Below, piece by piece: positions 1 to 10,670 of a stretch of DNA of 64,000 nucleotides. The first letter of the stretch is position 1. The number at the start of each line of letters is the position of its first letter. A program made the translations under genes and the position numbers. The notes beneath the pieces are model-generated. The model was not told where the DNA came from and did no database searches. It was given only the letters and a program-made list of their open reading frames with translations. Origin of the DNA: Linum tenue (lineage: Eukaryota; Streptophyta; Magnoliopsida; Malpighiales; Linaceae); assembly GCA_946122785.1 (NCBI GenBank), contig CAMGYJ010000011.1, forward strand, positions 39,954,513 through 40,018,512, read 5' to 3'.

Positions 1-990
1 TTTAGAAAATCCAGATCTAAGGATGGAGAATTAAAGGCTATTTTTATTTTCACTAGTTTTCTTAATTGACTCATATCTTTTTCGTTTTAACTCGGATTTT
101 AATTTTTTTTGCACAGATGGAACGAGTTCACCATGCTCTACAAAATGAGATCAATTTTCAATATTTTTTGAGGAAAAAAAAAATTCTGGCCTCTCGGTAC
201 CAACTGCATACCATATGGTATCTTCTTCGTTTTTAATTCGTTTTTGAAAACGTTTGCACAGCAGGGACGAGTTCATCATGATCTACTGGATCTACAAATT
301 TCTGGGTGAACAAATTATAGGACCAAAAAATACCACACAATACCATACAATACCACCCTGGTAGGGTGGTATTGTATGGTATTGTATGGTATCTTCTTCG
401 TTTTTAATTCGTTTTTGAAAACGTTTGCACAGAAGGGACGAGTTCATCATGATCTATTGGATCTACAAATTTCTGGGTGAACAAATTACAGGACCAAAAA
501 ATACCACACAATACCATACAATACCACCCTGGTACGGGGTGGTATTGTGTTGTATACAATGTTAAAAGTCGTAAATTACAATTAATATACTTCTACTATC
601 ATGTATTCAACCATCCTACAGTTTGATTTGTTCATACCACCATGGTACGTTTTTCAAAACATAGGTATGCTTTTATTTCAATACCAGTCAATACCATATG
701 GTATAGGCTGGTAAAAAATGGCTCAATTTTTTTTGTTCGAAAAATATATTAAAGTGGATATCATTTTGAAGAGCATAATTAATCTGATCTAACTGTGCAA
801 AAAAAATTAAATTTCGACTTAAAATGAGCGAGAAATCGTCCTTCAAAGATTAAAGAGGGAAAAATTAAAGGCTTTCTATGAGAGAGAGGATGCTGATGTC
901 ATGCTGATGTGGACGGGTTACTCATGGTTACTCACCATAAGGTTACTGACCTGATCCATTCCCCGTTATCGAGGAGCTTATGGGTTTGGT
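1..990. repeat. AT-rich interspersed repeat, left inverted copy (cut by window edge)
   Basis: This block is the reverse complement of 6540-7060 over most of its length. Shared pieces include the terminal GATCTGGATTTTCT-type segment, the GGTACC-centred CCATATGGT block, the GAACTCGTTCCATCTGTGC block, the GGGTGGTATTGT block and a GCTGATGTGG segment near 880-915. The left copy is longer because a ~170-bp unit inside it is duplicated. No protein domain is seen. It is probably a non-autonomous DNA element, but its class is not established. A small ORF at 978-1184 on the minus strand has no recognisable content. Confidence 0.65.
220..555. repeat. Tandem duplication of a hairpin-containing unit
   Basis: Two direct copies of about 170 bp (220-390 and 391-555) begin with ATCTTCTTCG and differ at only a few positions. 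Each ends in the ATACCATACAATACCACCCTGG segment. In the first copy this segment pairs with the following GGGTGGTATTGTATGGTAT to form a near-perfect hairpin at about 340-390. Confidence 0.8.
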
Positions 991-1215
991 CCAACGGTGA
1001 ATGATTGAAGGTGGCTTAGGCTACTTCCACTGCTCTCCGTTTGGGTTGGTTTGCTTCGGTTACCTTGTTCGGCGTTCATCTCAGCTTGTCGCCCCTGGGG
1101 TTTCGATCGGTGGAGGGAGCTGTTGTGCAGAGGCGCAGCCAGCGGTAGTTCCCTAGGGCTGCAATCAAGTGCAAGCTTATCCAAAATACCCTTGACGACT
1201 AACTACCATTGGATT

Positions 1216-2202
1216 TAGGGCTGGAGATCGGGTTGGGTCCTAGTACCCGGACCCAAAAAACGTCAGTTTGAGGAACCAGACCCGACCCAGACTCGGTTCT
1301 TGGGTACCCGAGACCCAAAGCCACGGTTCTCGGGTATGGTTCGGTCACCCGAATACCCATCAGCCACCGAAGACAACCTGTTACAGCAGCTTTATTGAAG
1401 AAAAAAACAGACATGAAGAAACTAGAATCTGGAAAAACTAAACATGCACCTGAAAAAAGAGTTACATAACAAACACAACCAAGTCAATTCATCATCAGTT
1501 CACCATCTTAGTTCAACAAGGGAAGTAGAAAACCCCAAATTAAAAGTTTCAACAGCAAACACATTTTGACGAGGACCAGCGGCGGCTACGGTCGGAGGAG
1601 GAGGACGCGCGCCGGCGAAAAAACTTGCAGATGGATGTACACTTCCAATAGATGATTCACCTCTCTTCTTCGATCTCTTCTTAGCCTTCCCTGCGACATG
1701 TAAAGGATCAGGGGTTGCTGCTGATTCGTCTCTCTTCCTCCCACCTGCTCGTTCCATGATTGTTTAAGTATATGACAGTCGGCGATTTGGTGGTGGAAGC
1801 CGCGGAAGGAAAAGAAGGAAGGCTTTTGTCTGCGTCTCTGCGAGAGGGAAGTGGAGAGTGGCCGCTGGGAGCTGGGGAACGAAAATGGGAAGGGGAAGAT
1901 TTCGCTGTCTGCGCTGGAGCTTAGGGTTAGCGGCTGTCGGGCTGAGGGGGGCCGAGGGCCTGAAGGCTGGGCAGTGGGCTGGGCCTCAATGAATATTTGG
2001 CATGTGGGCTGGGGATCGGTTCCACTTCGGGTCCTTTTATTTTCGGGTCCGGGTTCGGTTTACCCAAAACCCGAAAAATAGCCACATGCGATACCGAGAC
2101 CCATTTTTCACTATGATATTTTGGTTCCCGGGTACCCAAAACCCGGAAATTTAGGTCCGATTCCGGGTTACCCATAAAACCAAACCCGAACGTCCAGCCC
2201 TA
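1216..2202. mobile_element. Non-autonomous hAT-type element, 987 bp, perfect 8-bp TSD
   Basis: The ends are TAGGGCTGGA and its reverse complement TCCAGCCCTA, followed inside by GGGT/ACCCG-rich subterminal sequence. Exact direct repeats ATTGGATT flank it at 1208-1215 and 2203-2210. An 8-bp TSD with TAGGGCTGG-type ends is characteristic of plant hAT elements. No transposase domain is present. A minus-strand 85-aa ORF (1500-1757) that is Lys/Arg-rich near its start could be a residual first exon of a transposase, but I cannot show that. GGGTACCCG-like motifs cluster at both ends and are likely transposase-binding subterminal repeats (inference). Confidence 0.85.
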
Positions 2203-2210
2203 ATTGGATT

Positions 2211-3306
2211 GACTAAATAATGAATGAAGATGGAAAGGATTAGCAGTAGCACAGTGCTAAGCTATTATACAGTTAGCATCCCATCCTAACTTACAGCCTT
2301 TGTCATACAAGTCCATGCCTTCTCCTAAATCAAGATTAATAAACGGCTTAATGACATAAATGGTCATTATGCTTTGTCCTTAACAACAAATTGGTAATGG
2401 AGGTTTGATATAACTGTGACAACTATCACTCTTTCCATATTGGCCACAGTATTTTGTTGTCTAAATTGTCCATTTTAGTATGTCAATTCTTTAAAACTAA
2501 ATTAAATTAAATGAGTCACTTGGTAGACACTTCAATTTTAGTTGCACGTGTGAGGGAGCAAAGGATTCGAATGACTTTGGTAAAGTAAGTTGCAATTGAC
2601 TCGAATAACATATAGGAATGAGTACGAGCATGATTTTTCCATATATGAATAATTAGGTATTTGTTTGCCCTGGCCATCATCAAACATCAAGTTGTATAAA
2701 TTGACCAACTAATATCAGATGCAAGAAGAGTACCAACTTCATCGACGATTAATTGCCACGTACTTTATTTCTCCATTCCCTCGGACTCCACGGAGTTAAG
2801 AAGGCGAAATAGGAGTCAAGTGATTCACACTCCATTCATCCCGGGTCCCTTATCTTATTTATAGATTGCCCTTCAATCGTACACATTCCGACGACTGGCC
2901 GAGCGAATAAGTAAATTTTAAAGTGAATTTGTTGTGCGAAAAGTGTGTTATGACCAGTGGGGGCGGTTCATCCGTACTTTTGAGTAAACGGTATATCCAA
3001 CTCTACGAACCCGATGAAAGGCTGTACAACAGTAGATAGACAGGGGAGCTAATAAAATGGAAATACGAAATATTAATGAGTATTATGTCATTTGCTGCAA
3101 GCTTTGGTGACAAGTTTGTTAAAATGGAAAATTCTGCTACCATTTATACAGTTGACCCGAGTCAAACAACACCCATGACCCATCCATTAAAGGCCAGACT
3201 CAACGAAAAGCTTCTCAGAGCCAAAAGTTTTTTAAACGACCTCTTCGGACGGTCGTCTTCAATTTCATCGCAAATATTCGCAATGCGCCATTGCAGTAGT
3301 ACATCA
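2211..3306 (+). promoter_or_regulatory. Upstream region of the MFL1-like gene
   Basis: This is AT-rich sequence without a supported gene. A TATTTATAG box at about 2856-2864 is a possible TATA element and would imply a long 5' UTR. The coding frame stays open upstream to 3076, but that stretch does not resemble the carrier family and the conserved N-terminus begins at 3307. Confidence 0.3.
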
Positions 3307-4461
3307 ATGGAGTCCAATCTCTCTGCCTCCCTCGGCCTCCCAACGCCAGACCACCACCGTGAAATGGCCGTTGATTTCCCGAATCTCTTCCCCCAATTCT
3401 CCTCCCTGCTCATTTCCCACCAAAACCCACAAAAACCCATCCCTAGAACTAGAACCCTCCCTTTCGCCTCCAGTTCCATCTCCTTATCCACATCCCAACA
3501 ACAACCCTCCCACCACCGAACCGCCCTCACCACCCCCTCCAACCTCAAATCCCTAATCAGCAACCTCTCCGTCTTCGAGCGAGCCCTCATCGGAGCCGGC
3601 GGGGGCGGACTCGCCGGCGCCTTCACCTACTTCTGCCTCCTCCCTCTCGACGCCGTTAAGACCAAGCTCCAGACCAAGGGAGCCTCCCAGATCTACGCCG
3701 GAACCCTCGACGCCGTCGTCAAGACCTTCCACGAGAAGGGCATCCTAGGGTTCTACCGCGGCGCCTCCGCCGTAATCGTTGGATCCGCTGCCTCCTCCGC
3801 GGTCTACTTCGGCACATGTGAGTTCGGCAAATCGATTCTCTCCAAGCTCGATGACTTCCCTCCTCTGCTCATCCCTCCCACCGCCGGGGCAATGGGCAAC
3901 ATCGTCTCCTCTGCAATCATGGTCCCTAAAGAACTAATAACTCAGCGGATGCAGGCGGGAGCAAAGGGGAGGTCGTGGGAAGTTCTGGTGAAGATTCTGG
4001 AGAAGGACGGCGTATTGGGTCTTTACGCCGGTTACTCGGCCACATTGCTTCGGAATTTACCTGCTGGGGTGTTGAGTTACTCCTCGTTCGAGTACTTGAA
4101 AGCTGCGGTGTTGAGCAAGGCCAAGAAGGCGCAATTGCAGCCAATTGAGAGCGTGGTCTGTGGAGCATTGGCAGGGGCGATCTCGGCTTCTTTGACAACT
4201 CCACTTGATGTTGTGAAGACGAGGTTGATGACTCAGATGAGCAGAGAAGCCATGGGAGGGGTTGGGGACACGGTGAAGCAGATTCTGATGGAGGAAGGGT
4301 GGGTTGGATTCACAAGGGGAATGGGTCCGAGAGTGCTTCACAGTGCTTGCTTCTCGGCAATGGGATATTTTGCATTCGAGACTGCTAGGCTCGCGATATT
4401 GGATCGGTATTTGAAGCACAAGGAGTTGCAGCAGGAATTGGATGCTGTTGTTCCAACTTGA
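3307..4461 (+). CDS. MFL1: Mitoferrin-like mitochondrial-carrier-family protein, chloroplast type
   Basis: This intronless ORF encodes 384 aa and matches my recollection of the Arabidopsis chloroplast mitoferrin-like protein (MFL1), a carrier proposed to act in plastid iron handling. Residues 1-85 are Ser/Thr/Pro-rich and fit a plastid transit peptide. Three carrier repeats follow, each with a signature: PLDAVKTK (113-120), PKELITQR (207-214) and PLDVVKTR (299-306). The second repeat has the K-E variant seen in iron and SAM carrier relatives. I chose the ATG at 3307 because MESNLSASLGLP matches the family's start; in-frame ATGs at 3076 and 3283 would add unconserved residues. The N-terminal half is C-rich and clearly more GC-rich than its surroundings. 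A SAM-carrier-like paralogue is the main alternative, but residues 91-220 favour the mitoferrin-like type. Confidence 0.9.
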   Translation: MESNLSASLGLPTPDHHREMAVDFPNLFPQFSSLLISHQNPQKPIPRTRTLPFASSSISLSTSQQQPSHHRTALTTPSNLKSLISNLSVFERALIGAGGGGLAGAFTYFCLLPLDAVKTKLQTKGASQIYAGTLDAVVKTFHEKGILGFYRGASAVIVGSAASSAVYFGTCEFGKSILSKLDDFPPLLIPPTAGAMGNIVSSAIMVPKELITQRMQAGAKGRSWEVLVKILEKDGVLGLYAGYSATLLRNLPAGVLSYSSFEYLKAAVLSKAKKAQLQPIESVVCGALAGAISASLTTPLDVVKTRLMTQMSREAMGGVGDTVKQILMEEGWVGFTRGMGPRVLHSACFSAMGYFAFETARLAILDRYLKHKELQQELDAVVPT

Positions 4462-4709
4462 AAGTGAAGTTTTGTTCTTGATGGTGATCAATTCTTACCC
4501 TTTTCTTTATATATTGAAAAGTTGATCCCTTTGAAGTTTGTTGTTTCTTACTTTGCAATGGTTGTGTATAGGACTAAAGAATGTGCGGCTATATATCTCT
4601 CCATCTATCTATGAGATTTCTGCGTGAACTATGCGTATGAAGCATTTTTAGTTTTGAGTGGTAATGATAGAATAGGATGTAACTATAATAGAGCTAAATT
4701 CAGCAGTTG

Positions 4710-4715
4710 AATAAA
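4710..4715 (+). terminator. Candidate polyadenylation signal of the MFL1-like gene
   Basis: AATAAA lies about 250 bp after the stop codon in T-rich sequence. The spacing is reasonable for a plant 3' UTR, but plant signals are loose. Confidence 0.4.
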
Positions 4716-6199
4716 ATTCTTGTCATCTCGTGTTATCGATAGCGAATTGATGACGTTTTCCTCCTAAGTGGTCATGTTGTTCTGAGGTGCCAACTGTGAA
4801 GTATTCACTAGAACTTTGCCATGGCTTTCCTAAAAGATGTATCAAAATTCTTGCCATTGATCAAAGTGAACGATGTCAACATATTATGTTATGGACCCAT
4901 ATTTGTCTATGAGTGGATGGCTTTCTTCAGACACGCTACTCTTAATACAGACAAGACAATGTGTCTGTCGGTAAGATTGTCGTGTTAGTCTGTCATGCTA
5001 AGGTGTGCTCTGGTTGCAGCTCTGAAGCAAGTACAATGCAGCGGTGTTACGGCGAGATACTGGATTACTGGGTTGAGCTTTAAGGAAACACGTTTCAACT
5101 CCTGCAGATATTGAGGGCTGCTGATCTGTGACTTTTAGAGGCCTGGAGGGACAGGGAGAAGGGATGGGATGAACTGGAAAGAACAGGGTCGTAATCGCTC
5201 ACAACCTCTCGGATCCTCTTGGCGTTCACCTCTGGAATTCGCTTGATATAAGCGAATCCGGGTACTGGAGTCGAGCAAGTGTGGTCTCCTTCACGGTGGA
5301 GACTTTTGACTCCAGGTTGTACATCGATTTCCTCCCTGGAGTTAGAAACTCTTCCTGCAGCTCCTCTTCTCTCATTGCCGCGTTCAGGGTACCACTATAG
5401 TTTCAGCTCGCCCAGATTGAGTACCATTCAGTGATTTGTATCATGTCGGCATTTTAATTTTCATTATGGAACTTATAACGATCCGGCAGACACAATGGAA
5501 GAATGATCGATCCATGTGAATTGTGAAAGTAAAACACTTGAGATTGAGAATGCCTCGTTAGTTCAATATGCTCCACTCATAACCTGTTCCTGTGTTTATA
5601 AATGGTAAATGAATCAAGGAAGGGTTTTAGAGAGAACGAAAAGAGGAGTTCCGGTTCCTTGGGGTAATAAACATCGTTGTCAACCCGGTTATGACCTGGC
5701 CAGTCAGAACCGATTCAATCCGGACTAACGAGTCTGGGCAGCAACTCCAGTACCTTGTCATTTTGATTATGATAATAATCACGTTGCAGTCACACATGCA
5801 CGCACAGAACAGAAAAGCCACAAATCCCTAGCTCGCTTTGTTCTGTTCGCACAACCCATTCACTCCCTCCTCCAGAACACGCAGTGCCGCCGTGTTGCTT
5901 CACCTTTCTCCTTCGGGGCTGGTAAGCGACAACTCCACACCCATATTCTATCATTTTGGAAGAGGAAGGGAAAGAAAGAAAGAAAGACTTGAGAAATATA
6001 GTTGCGGGCTTGCGGCAGTGGAGGAAAAGTGTATGATTCAAAGTAAATTACGGTTTAGTTCTAATAAAAAAAACTTACTTGCTCGATAGTGTTAAGGGCG
6101 AAATCTATTGACATTACTACTAAATAACTTAGAGATGGCAATTTATGAGCATCATTCTGCAGACGAAAACCAGCAGGCGTGGAGAGAAACGGTAGGAAA
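4716..6199. other. Intergenic region, no supported gene
   Basis: I see no conserved domain. The minus strand from about 5390 to 5160 holds a short open stretch with coding-like composition, and 5838-5925 looks exon-like with a GTAAGC donor-like site after it. Neither translates into anything I recognise, so both are left uncalled. Confidence 0.4.
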
Positions 6200-6440
6200 T
6201 TTGATGGGTTAATATATTTTATACTCTTCTACTTTTGGTAAATTTAAAAACGTATCTTTCTACTAAATTTTTGTACAAGCGTATCCTTCTAATATTAAAT
6301 TGTAACAAGTTTATCCTTCAATCTAATTATTCGTTAAGTGATCATTAAATGGGTTGGAAAATGAGCCAATTACTCCTCATTTAGTCCTAATTTCAGTTTT
6401 AATTATTTTATTGTTTAGTTTTAATTATTTTATTGTTTAG
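6200..6440 (+). repeat. Dispersed AT-rich repeat (inverted copy at 33170-33420)
   Basis: This segment carries GTTAATATATTTTATAC, CTACTAAATTTTTG and AAGTGATCATTAAATGGGTT. The same order recurs in reverse complement at 33170-33420 with moderate divergence. No coding capacity is seen, so it is a dispersed non-autonomous repeat of unknown class. Confidence 0.55.
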
Positions 6441-6539
6441 ACAAAAACACATGTATTATAGTAATAACTTTCGTGTTTTTGCCAATAATAGCCACTTTCC
6501 GAGAAATACACAAAATAGCCACTTCCTTCCAATTCTTTA

Positions 6540-7060
6540 ACGGTGTCAACTAATGTGTTGATAGAGTAACGGAAAAGGGGAGCAGATCTAGTCAATAACC
6601 TTGGGGTCAATAACTATGCATAACCCAAACAGAATCCGCCACATCAGCGCCCTTTCTATCTCCTGAAATGACTTTAATTTTCCCTGTACCAGGGTGGTAT
6701 TGTGTGGTATTTTTTGGTCATGTATTTTGTTTACCTAGATATTTGTAAATCCAATAGATCATGATGAACTCGTTTCTTCTGTGCAAAAATTTTCAAAAAC
6801 GAAGAAGAGACCATATGGTATGCAGTTGGTACCGAGAGGCCCGAAATTTTTTTCCCTAAAAAAATATTGAAAATTGATCTAATTTTGTAAAGCACGAACT
6901 CGTTCCATCTGTGCAAAAAAAAAAAAAAAATGAAATCCGACTTAAAACTAAGAAGATATGAGCCGATTAAGAAAACAAGGGAAAAATAAAAAGGTCTTTA
7001 ATTCTCCACCCTCAGATCTGGATTTTCTGAATGAAGAGTCTAGATTTAGTTATTGATGGG
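6540..7060. repeat. AT-rich interspersed repeat, right inverted copy
   Basis: Reverse complement of the repeat at 1-990, without the internal duplication. It retains the GGTACC/CCATATGGT block and the GATCTGGATTTTCT end near 7015-7030. Together with the left copy it brackets the hAT element and the MFL1-like gene. Confidence 0.65.
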
Positions 7061-7084
7061 TGCATAATAGTGTGAGGTGTAATT

Positions 7085-7380
7085 ACTGAAAAATAAAATA
7101 AATAAATAATTTTTTTTTAATTTTCTCTCTCTCCCCCACTATCTTCTTCCCCTTCCATTTCCCAAGCCGTCGCTCATCTCCATGCTCCCTCTCTCCACCT
7201 ACTGGCCTCGCCACTCCCACTGAACTGCAAGTGACCGACGCTCCATCGTGCTCCCTCTCTCCACCTATTGTTTTGCAAGCCCACCAAGACGCCGCTTGTA
7301 TCCTCGTCGCACCTGACCGGCGGCCATCCACTTCTGTTCCCCCAGCCACCGCTCATCTCCATCATGATAACGGACGAGAG
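7085..7380. repeat. Left arm of an inverted repeat flanking the Athila nest
   Basis: The segment with CTCCCTCTCTCCACCTA, CGCACCTGACCGGCGGCC and CCGCTCATCTCCAT is repeated in reverse complement at about 20970-21190. The arms face each other across both Athila-like elements, so before those insertions they were probably about 0.3-0.5 kb apart. This may be a small inverted-repeat transposon or an inverted duplication. Confidence 0.6.
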
Positions 7381-7639
7381 GAAAGGAATTCTGACTGTCA
7401 ATTTGTGTCGGAGTAGGGATAGGTCCTTAGTTTCTAGATCTGTGATTGACGAGTGCTCGACGACAAGATCTGGATATCCTAAAGGTCGTGTCAATGGAGA
7501 TCCAGTTTTGATTTCTCTGATACCCTAGCGTTGAGATGCAGAGAGGAGGGAAAGACATAGTCTGCCGTTCTGTAGCATGTCGTCGGTTGAACTTAGCTGC
7601 TTCTCTTTCGTGTTTTCTTTGACTAAACCAGATGGTCAC

Positions 7640-9014
7640 TGATGACTTGATATATACACATGTTTTTGTCCATCATTCTTATCCCGTTTGAGTCTTATTT
7701 CTCGTGTTTTAGGCCGATTTCACGCTAGGTTGTTCTTGTTTGTGATATTTCAGGTCCTAGTACGTGAATGAAGGTTTGGGAACGAGATTGGACGTTTGGC
7801 GAGAAGCTGAGGAATCCACACGGGCACGCCTAAAATTCCACACGGCTGTGTGACTTGACCGTGTGACACCAATTTGCACGGGCAAGCCACACTGGCCATG
7901 TAGGGGACCCCTTGTGGCCGTGTGGAAAGTCCAGGAAACTCACACGGCCAGCCTGGAAATCCACACGGCCGTGTGTCTCTGGCCGTGCAGCGTGCCTGAA
8001 GACCCATAAAGTGGAACGCCGCGTTTTGACATCCACACGGCAGACTAGGAGACCACACGGCCGTGTAGTCGGGAAATTCTGGGTTTTAACCCAATTCCGA
8101 GCCAAAAGTGAGAGAATCGAGTTTTTGAGCAAAAACAAACATAGTTTTAGAGAGAGAAAGTGAGAAGAACACATCCTAGAGGTGACTTTGGAGCTGGGTT
8201 TCATCAATCGAGCTTGGAGATCATCATAGGAGTGAAGATCATCATCCCAGAGTAGATTTTCCTCATCGTTATGAGTATGACTACTCTGATTTCTGTTTTC
8301 CTCTCTCTCTCTATGGAGTAGAACCCTCTCTCACTTGGGTATGAAGAACCCTAGTTCCATGTGTTAGGGATCTTGATTGTAATGAATTGGGATTGTTATA
8401 CTGATTGATTTTAATCGATTGATGCATGATTTATTGAGTCAATTGAAGTCTGATAATTTTTTCTTGATTTCTGCTGCAACCTGGGATAGATAGAATCTGA
8501 TTAGGTTGTTAGAGCTAGCTTCATCAATCGGTAGTGGTAGATTTATTATACGAGAGTTAATCGATTTACTGCTTTGTACTGGATTCTAATTCCGGTAGTG
8601 GAGTTCTGTGCTCATAGCCTCAGCTTTCTATCCCGGTGAAGACTAGTCGTCTACTGGGTAGTTGGACAGAGAGGGCTTGGTCAGTTTAAGAGATTCCAAG
8701 CTACTGTCGGATCTTCCGCAGTTTAGTCAACAGTTAATCAACCCAGGGTAATTACAACATCGACCTAACTAAGGAGCAAAGGGGACTCATTCCCGAGTGA
8801 CTCTCCCTTTGCTAAAGAACTTTGAACCATTTCCTGCTTTCTTATTGCTTTTAGTTACAACCACAATCACTCGACTTAGTTTGCTAGATAATAAAGAATC
8901 ACGGAGTAGGCAGTAGATCTAGGCCCCGGTTTGACAAATAGAGCTTGCCACTTACTGCATTTCCAGACTGCGATTGCACTTGGTTGCAGTTTGGTGTTGC
9001 GTTTTAGCGTGTCA
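7640..9014 (+). repeat. Element A 5' LTR (1375 bp)
   Basis: It begins TGATGACTTGATATATACAC and ends GCGTGTCA directly before the PBS spacer. It contains the block ATATTTCAGGTCCTAG (7745-7760), also found in the LTRs of B and of the solo LTR at 25-26 kb. From about 7795 to 8075 it carries repeated CACACGGCCGTGTG-like palindromes. Relative to the 3' LTR it lacks about 20 bp near 7780, between two GATTGGACG copies. Confidence 0.88.
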
Positions 9015-9020
9015 AGTTTT

Positions 9021-9038
9021 TGGCGCCGTTGCCGGGGA
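9021..9038 (+). other. Primer binding site, tRNA-Asp type
   Basis: TGGCGCCGTTGCCGGGGA is complementary to the 3' end of plant tRNA-Asp(GUC). It lies 6 nt after the LTR end, as in Athila elements. Confidence 0.88.
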
Positions 9039-9158
9039 CTCTAGGTTATTGTAGAAACGTGAAAGTCTGTTACTTTAGAATTTACTTTTATGCATCCTCT
9101 CTTTTCCACCCTTGCTTTTCACTTGGGTATTTTATTTTTGTTGGTGCAGATCTGATAC

Positions 9159-10386
9159 ATGAATTCTCAAGGCTTCTCCAACCATTGGGGGTATCCACCA
9201 CCACCCGAGTGGTATTACCCCGAGACTTCCTGGAGCACCCAAGGAGGAGAAGACTATGGAGTCGGGTTTTAGTACCAACCCCCTACTACAAAGAACAATC
9301 AGACCCTTGGGTATTTCAAGAACAATCTCATTATCAAGAAGAATTCCTCCCACAACTAGAAGGGCCATCAGATCTTGATTTAGCCACTGGAGTCTGGATT
9401 TCACGGGCCATCCGGCAGAGCAATGCTACACTCCACAGCCAGATCCAAACCATCACTTGAGGCTTCTCGTGGAGCAGATTGCTCGAGTATCTGAGAGATC
9501 CTTTCCCGAGATGGATCGTCATATCCAGGCCATGGCCCACAATGACTTCTCCTTTCCCCGTGAAACAGAGGATACCCTTCGGAGCATAAAGAAGCACATA
9601 GAGGTCATTGAGAAAGCTTGTGCACAGTTTTCTCAAGACAACCTCTATGCTGCCATACAAGTAGAGGAGGAGGAAGAAGAATGCAATCATGGGGATGTTG
9701 AGGAACATACAGAAGTTGTCACGGAAAGCTCTCATGATAATCATGATCAAGTGTATCCTCTGGTGGTAGATCACAACTGTCCCCATTTCCGCTTTGATAT
9801 GCTGGGCCCGAGCGAGGAGATGCAAGATGATCTCATTGAATAAATTACATGGCGACTTGCTCTCCAATCTGTGCTAGAAGAAGAAGAGCGAGAAAGGGTG
9901 AGGGAAGAAGTTGTGGAGGATGAGGAAAACAACAAAGAAGAGGAAGTTCTTGATCTTTTTTAAGGGGAGAGACCACATTCTGATGAAGGAAGGGGGGTTG
10001 AAGAAGCAAGTGGTGACCAGGCTTAGGATGAGGTTGAGGTGGAAGAGGCATGCACCGGCCATGAGTTATATGTGATATCTCCACCAAACTTCGAGGAGCT
10101 GCTTGGCAAGGACCCATTTGCAGTGTCTCTTTGCCAGACCAAGACTACATCAACATCGATCCCTCTTGGTGGATGCGATGGTGGTCGACCGAATATATCT
10201 TATCTGGTTTGGGGCAATGAGAAAAGAGCAGACGCGAAGGAGAGGTCTCGAGAGTGGAGACTTCATCTTCCTCACGGACACGAGCCATCTTCATCACCTA
10301 TCACATCACATGCTCGTGACTTAAGACTCCACCTCATTAATGAGAACCTCAACTTCAAGGAGGTTCTGGGGTGGGCCAAAACTTAG
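9159..10386 (+). pseudogene. Decayed internal ORF of element A, function unknown
   Basis: Translated remnants run from the ATG at 9159 to 10386 with several stops and frame changes. One frame is open at 9457-9843 (128 aa, helical, ending in a Glu-rich run) and resumes in the same frame after stops at 9841, 9961 and 10024 up to 10384-10386. No zinc knuckle, protease, RT or integrase motif is visible. The position fits a gag-equivalent of a non-autonomous Athila derivative, but I do not recognise the domain. Confidence 0.5.
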
Positions 10387-10410
10387 GAGCCACCGTCCGG
10401 CTCACGACGG

Positions 10411-10440
10411 TAAAGAAGCGCTTGTGGGGAGGCAACCCCA
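10411..10440 (+). other. Conserved Athila post-coding motif (element A)
   Basis: TAAAGAAGCGCTTGTGGGGA followed by GGCAACCCCA occurs here and identically in B at 16871-16900. A GCGCT-rich motif ending in GGAGGCAACCC is a recurrent feature just after the coding part of plant Athila elements. TGGGG and CCCCA can pair into a short hairpin. Its role is unknown. Confidence 0.7.
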
Positions 10441-10607
10441 CCAAGGTTTGTTTTTCTTTCGTTTGTTTTTCGGTTTGTCCACTTGGAACTATGGTTTATA
10501 TCACCCAGTGTGTTTTGATGACTCTAGCCCTGCTGACTGGTCCCATTTCCAGTCCCCCGACAGTCCGTATTCCCGGTAACATCGTTTCCCCTTGCCTTTC
10601 CCTTTGC

Positions 10608-10670
10608 TCCATTGAGGGCAATGTCGTGCTTAAGTGTGTGTGTGTGTGTGTGGGGGGGGGGGGTGTTTAT
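10608..10670 (+). repeat. Internal PPT-like block with TG/G microsatellite
   Basis: CCATTGAGGGCAATGTCG is followed by CTTAAGTGTG, a (TG)n run and a G run, then GTTTATC. The counterpart in B (17160-17205) reads TTAAGTGTAGGGGGG. It imitates the real polypurine tract (TTAAGTGTGGGGGG) but lies about 1.5 kb before the 3' LTR. Confidence 0.6.

Noticed and set aside
3076..3306. N-terminal extension of the MFL1-like protein from the ATG at 3076
   Set aside because: The extension is open but unlike the family, and the conserved start lies at 3307.
3162..3626. 154-aa open frame antisense to the MFL1-like gene
   Set aside because: It is a shadow of a GC-rich coding region; the sense frame encodes the conserved N-terminus and first carrier repeat.
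5160..5400. Possible gene fragment on the minus strand
   Set aside because: Short open stretches in two frames, but no family recognised.
1..7060. Pack-MULE-style capture of MFL1
   Set aside because: The gene is complete with its own flanks, the inverted repeats are not at its edges, and no 9-bp TSD can be tested because the left copy is cut by the window.
7795..8075. CRISPR-like spacing of short repeats (CACACGGCCGTGTG)
   Set aside because: The repeats are irregularly spaced, variable and inside a plant LTR; the genome is eukaryotic.
9334..9867. 177-aa minus-strand frame in element A
   Set aside because: Its hydrophobic content arises from the complement of an acidic plus-strand frame; no support as a gene.
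10636..10665. TG/G-rich tract as a telomere-like or regulatory repeat
   Set aside because: It is a simple expansion within the PPT-like block of element A.
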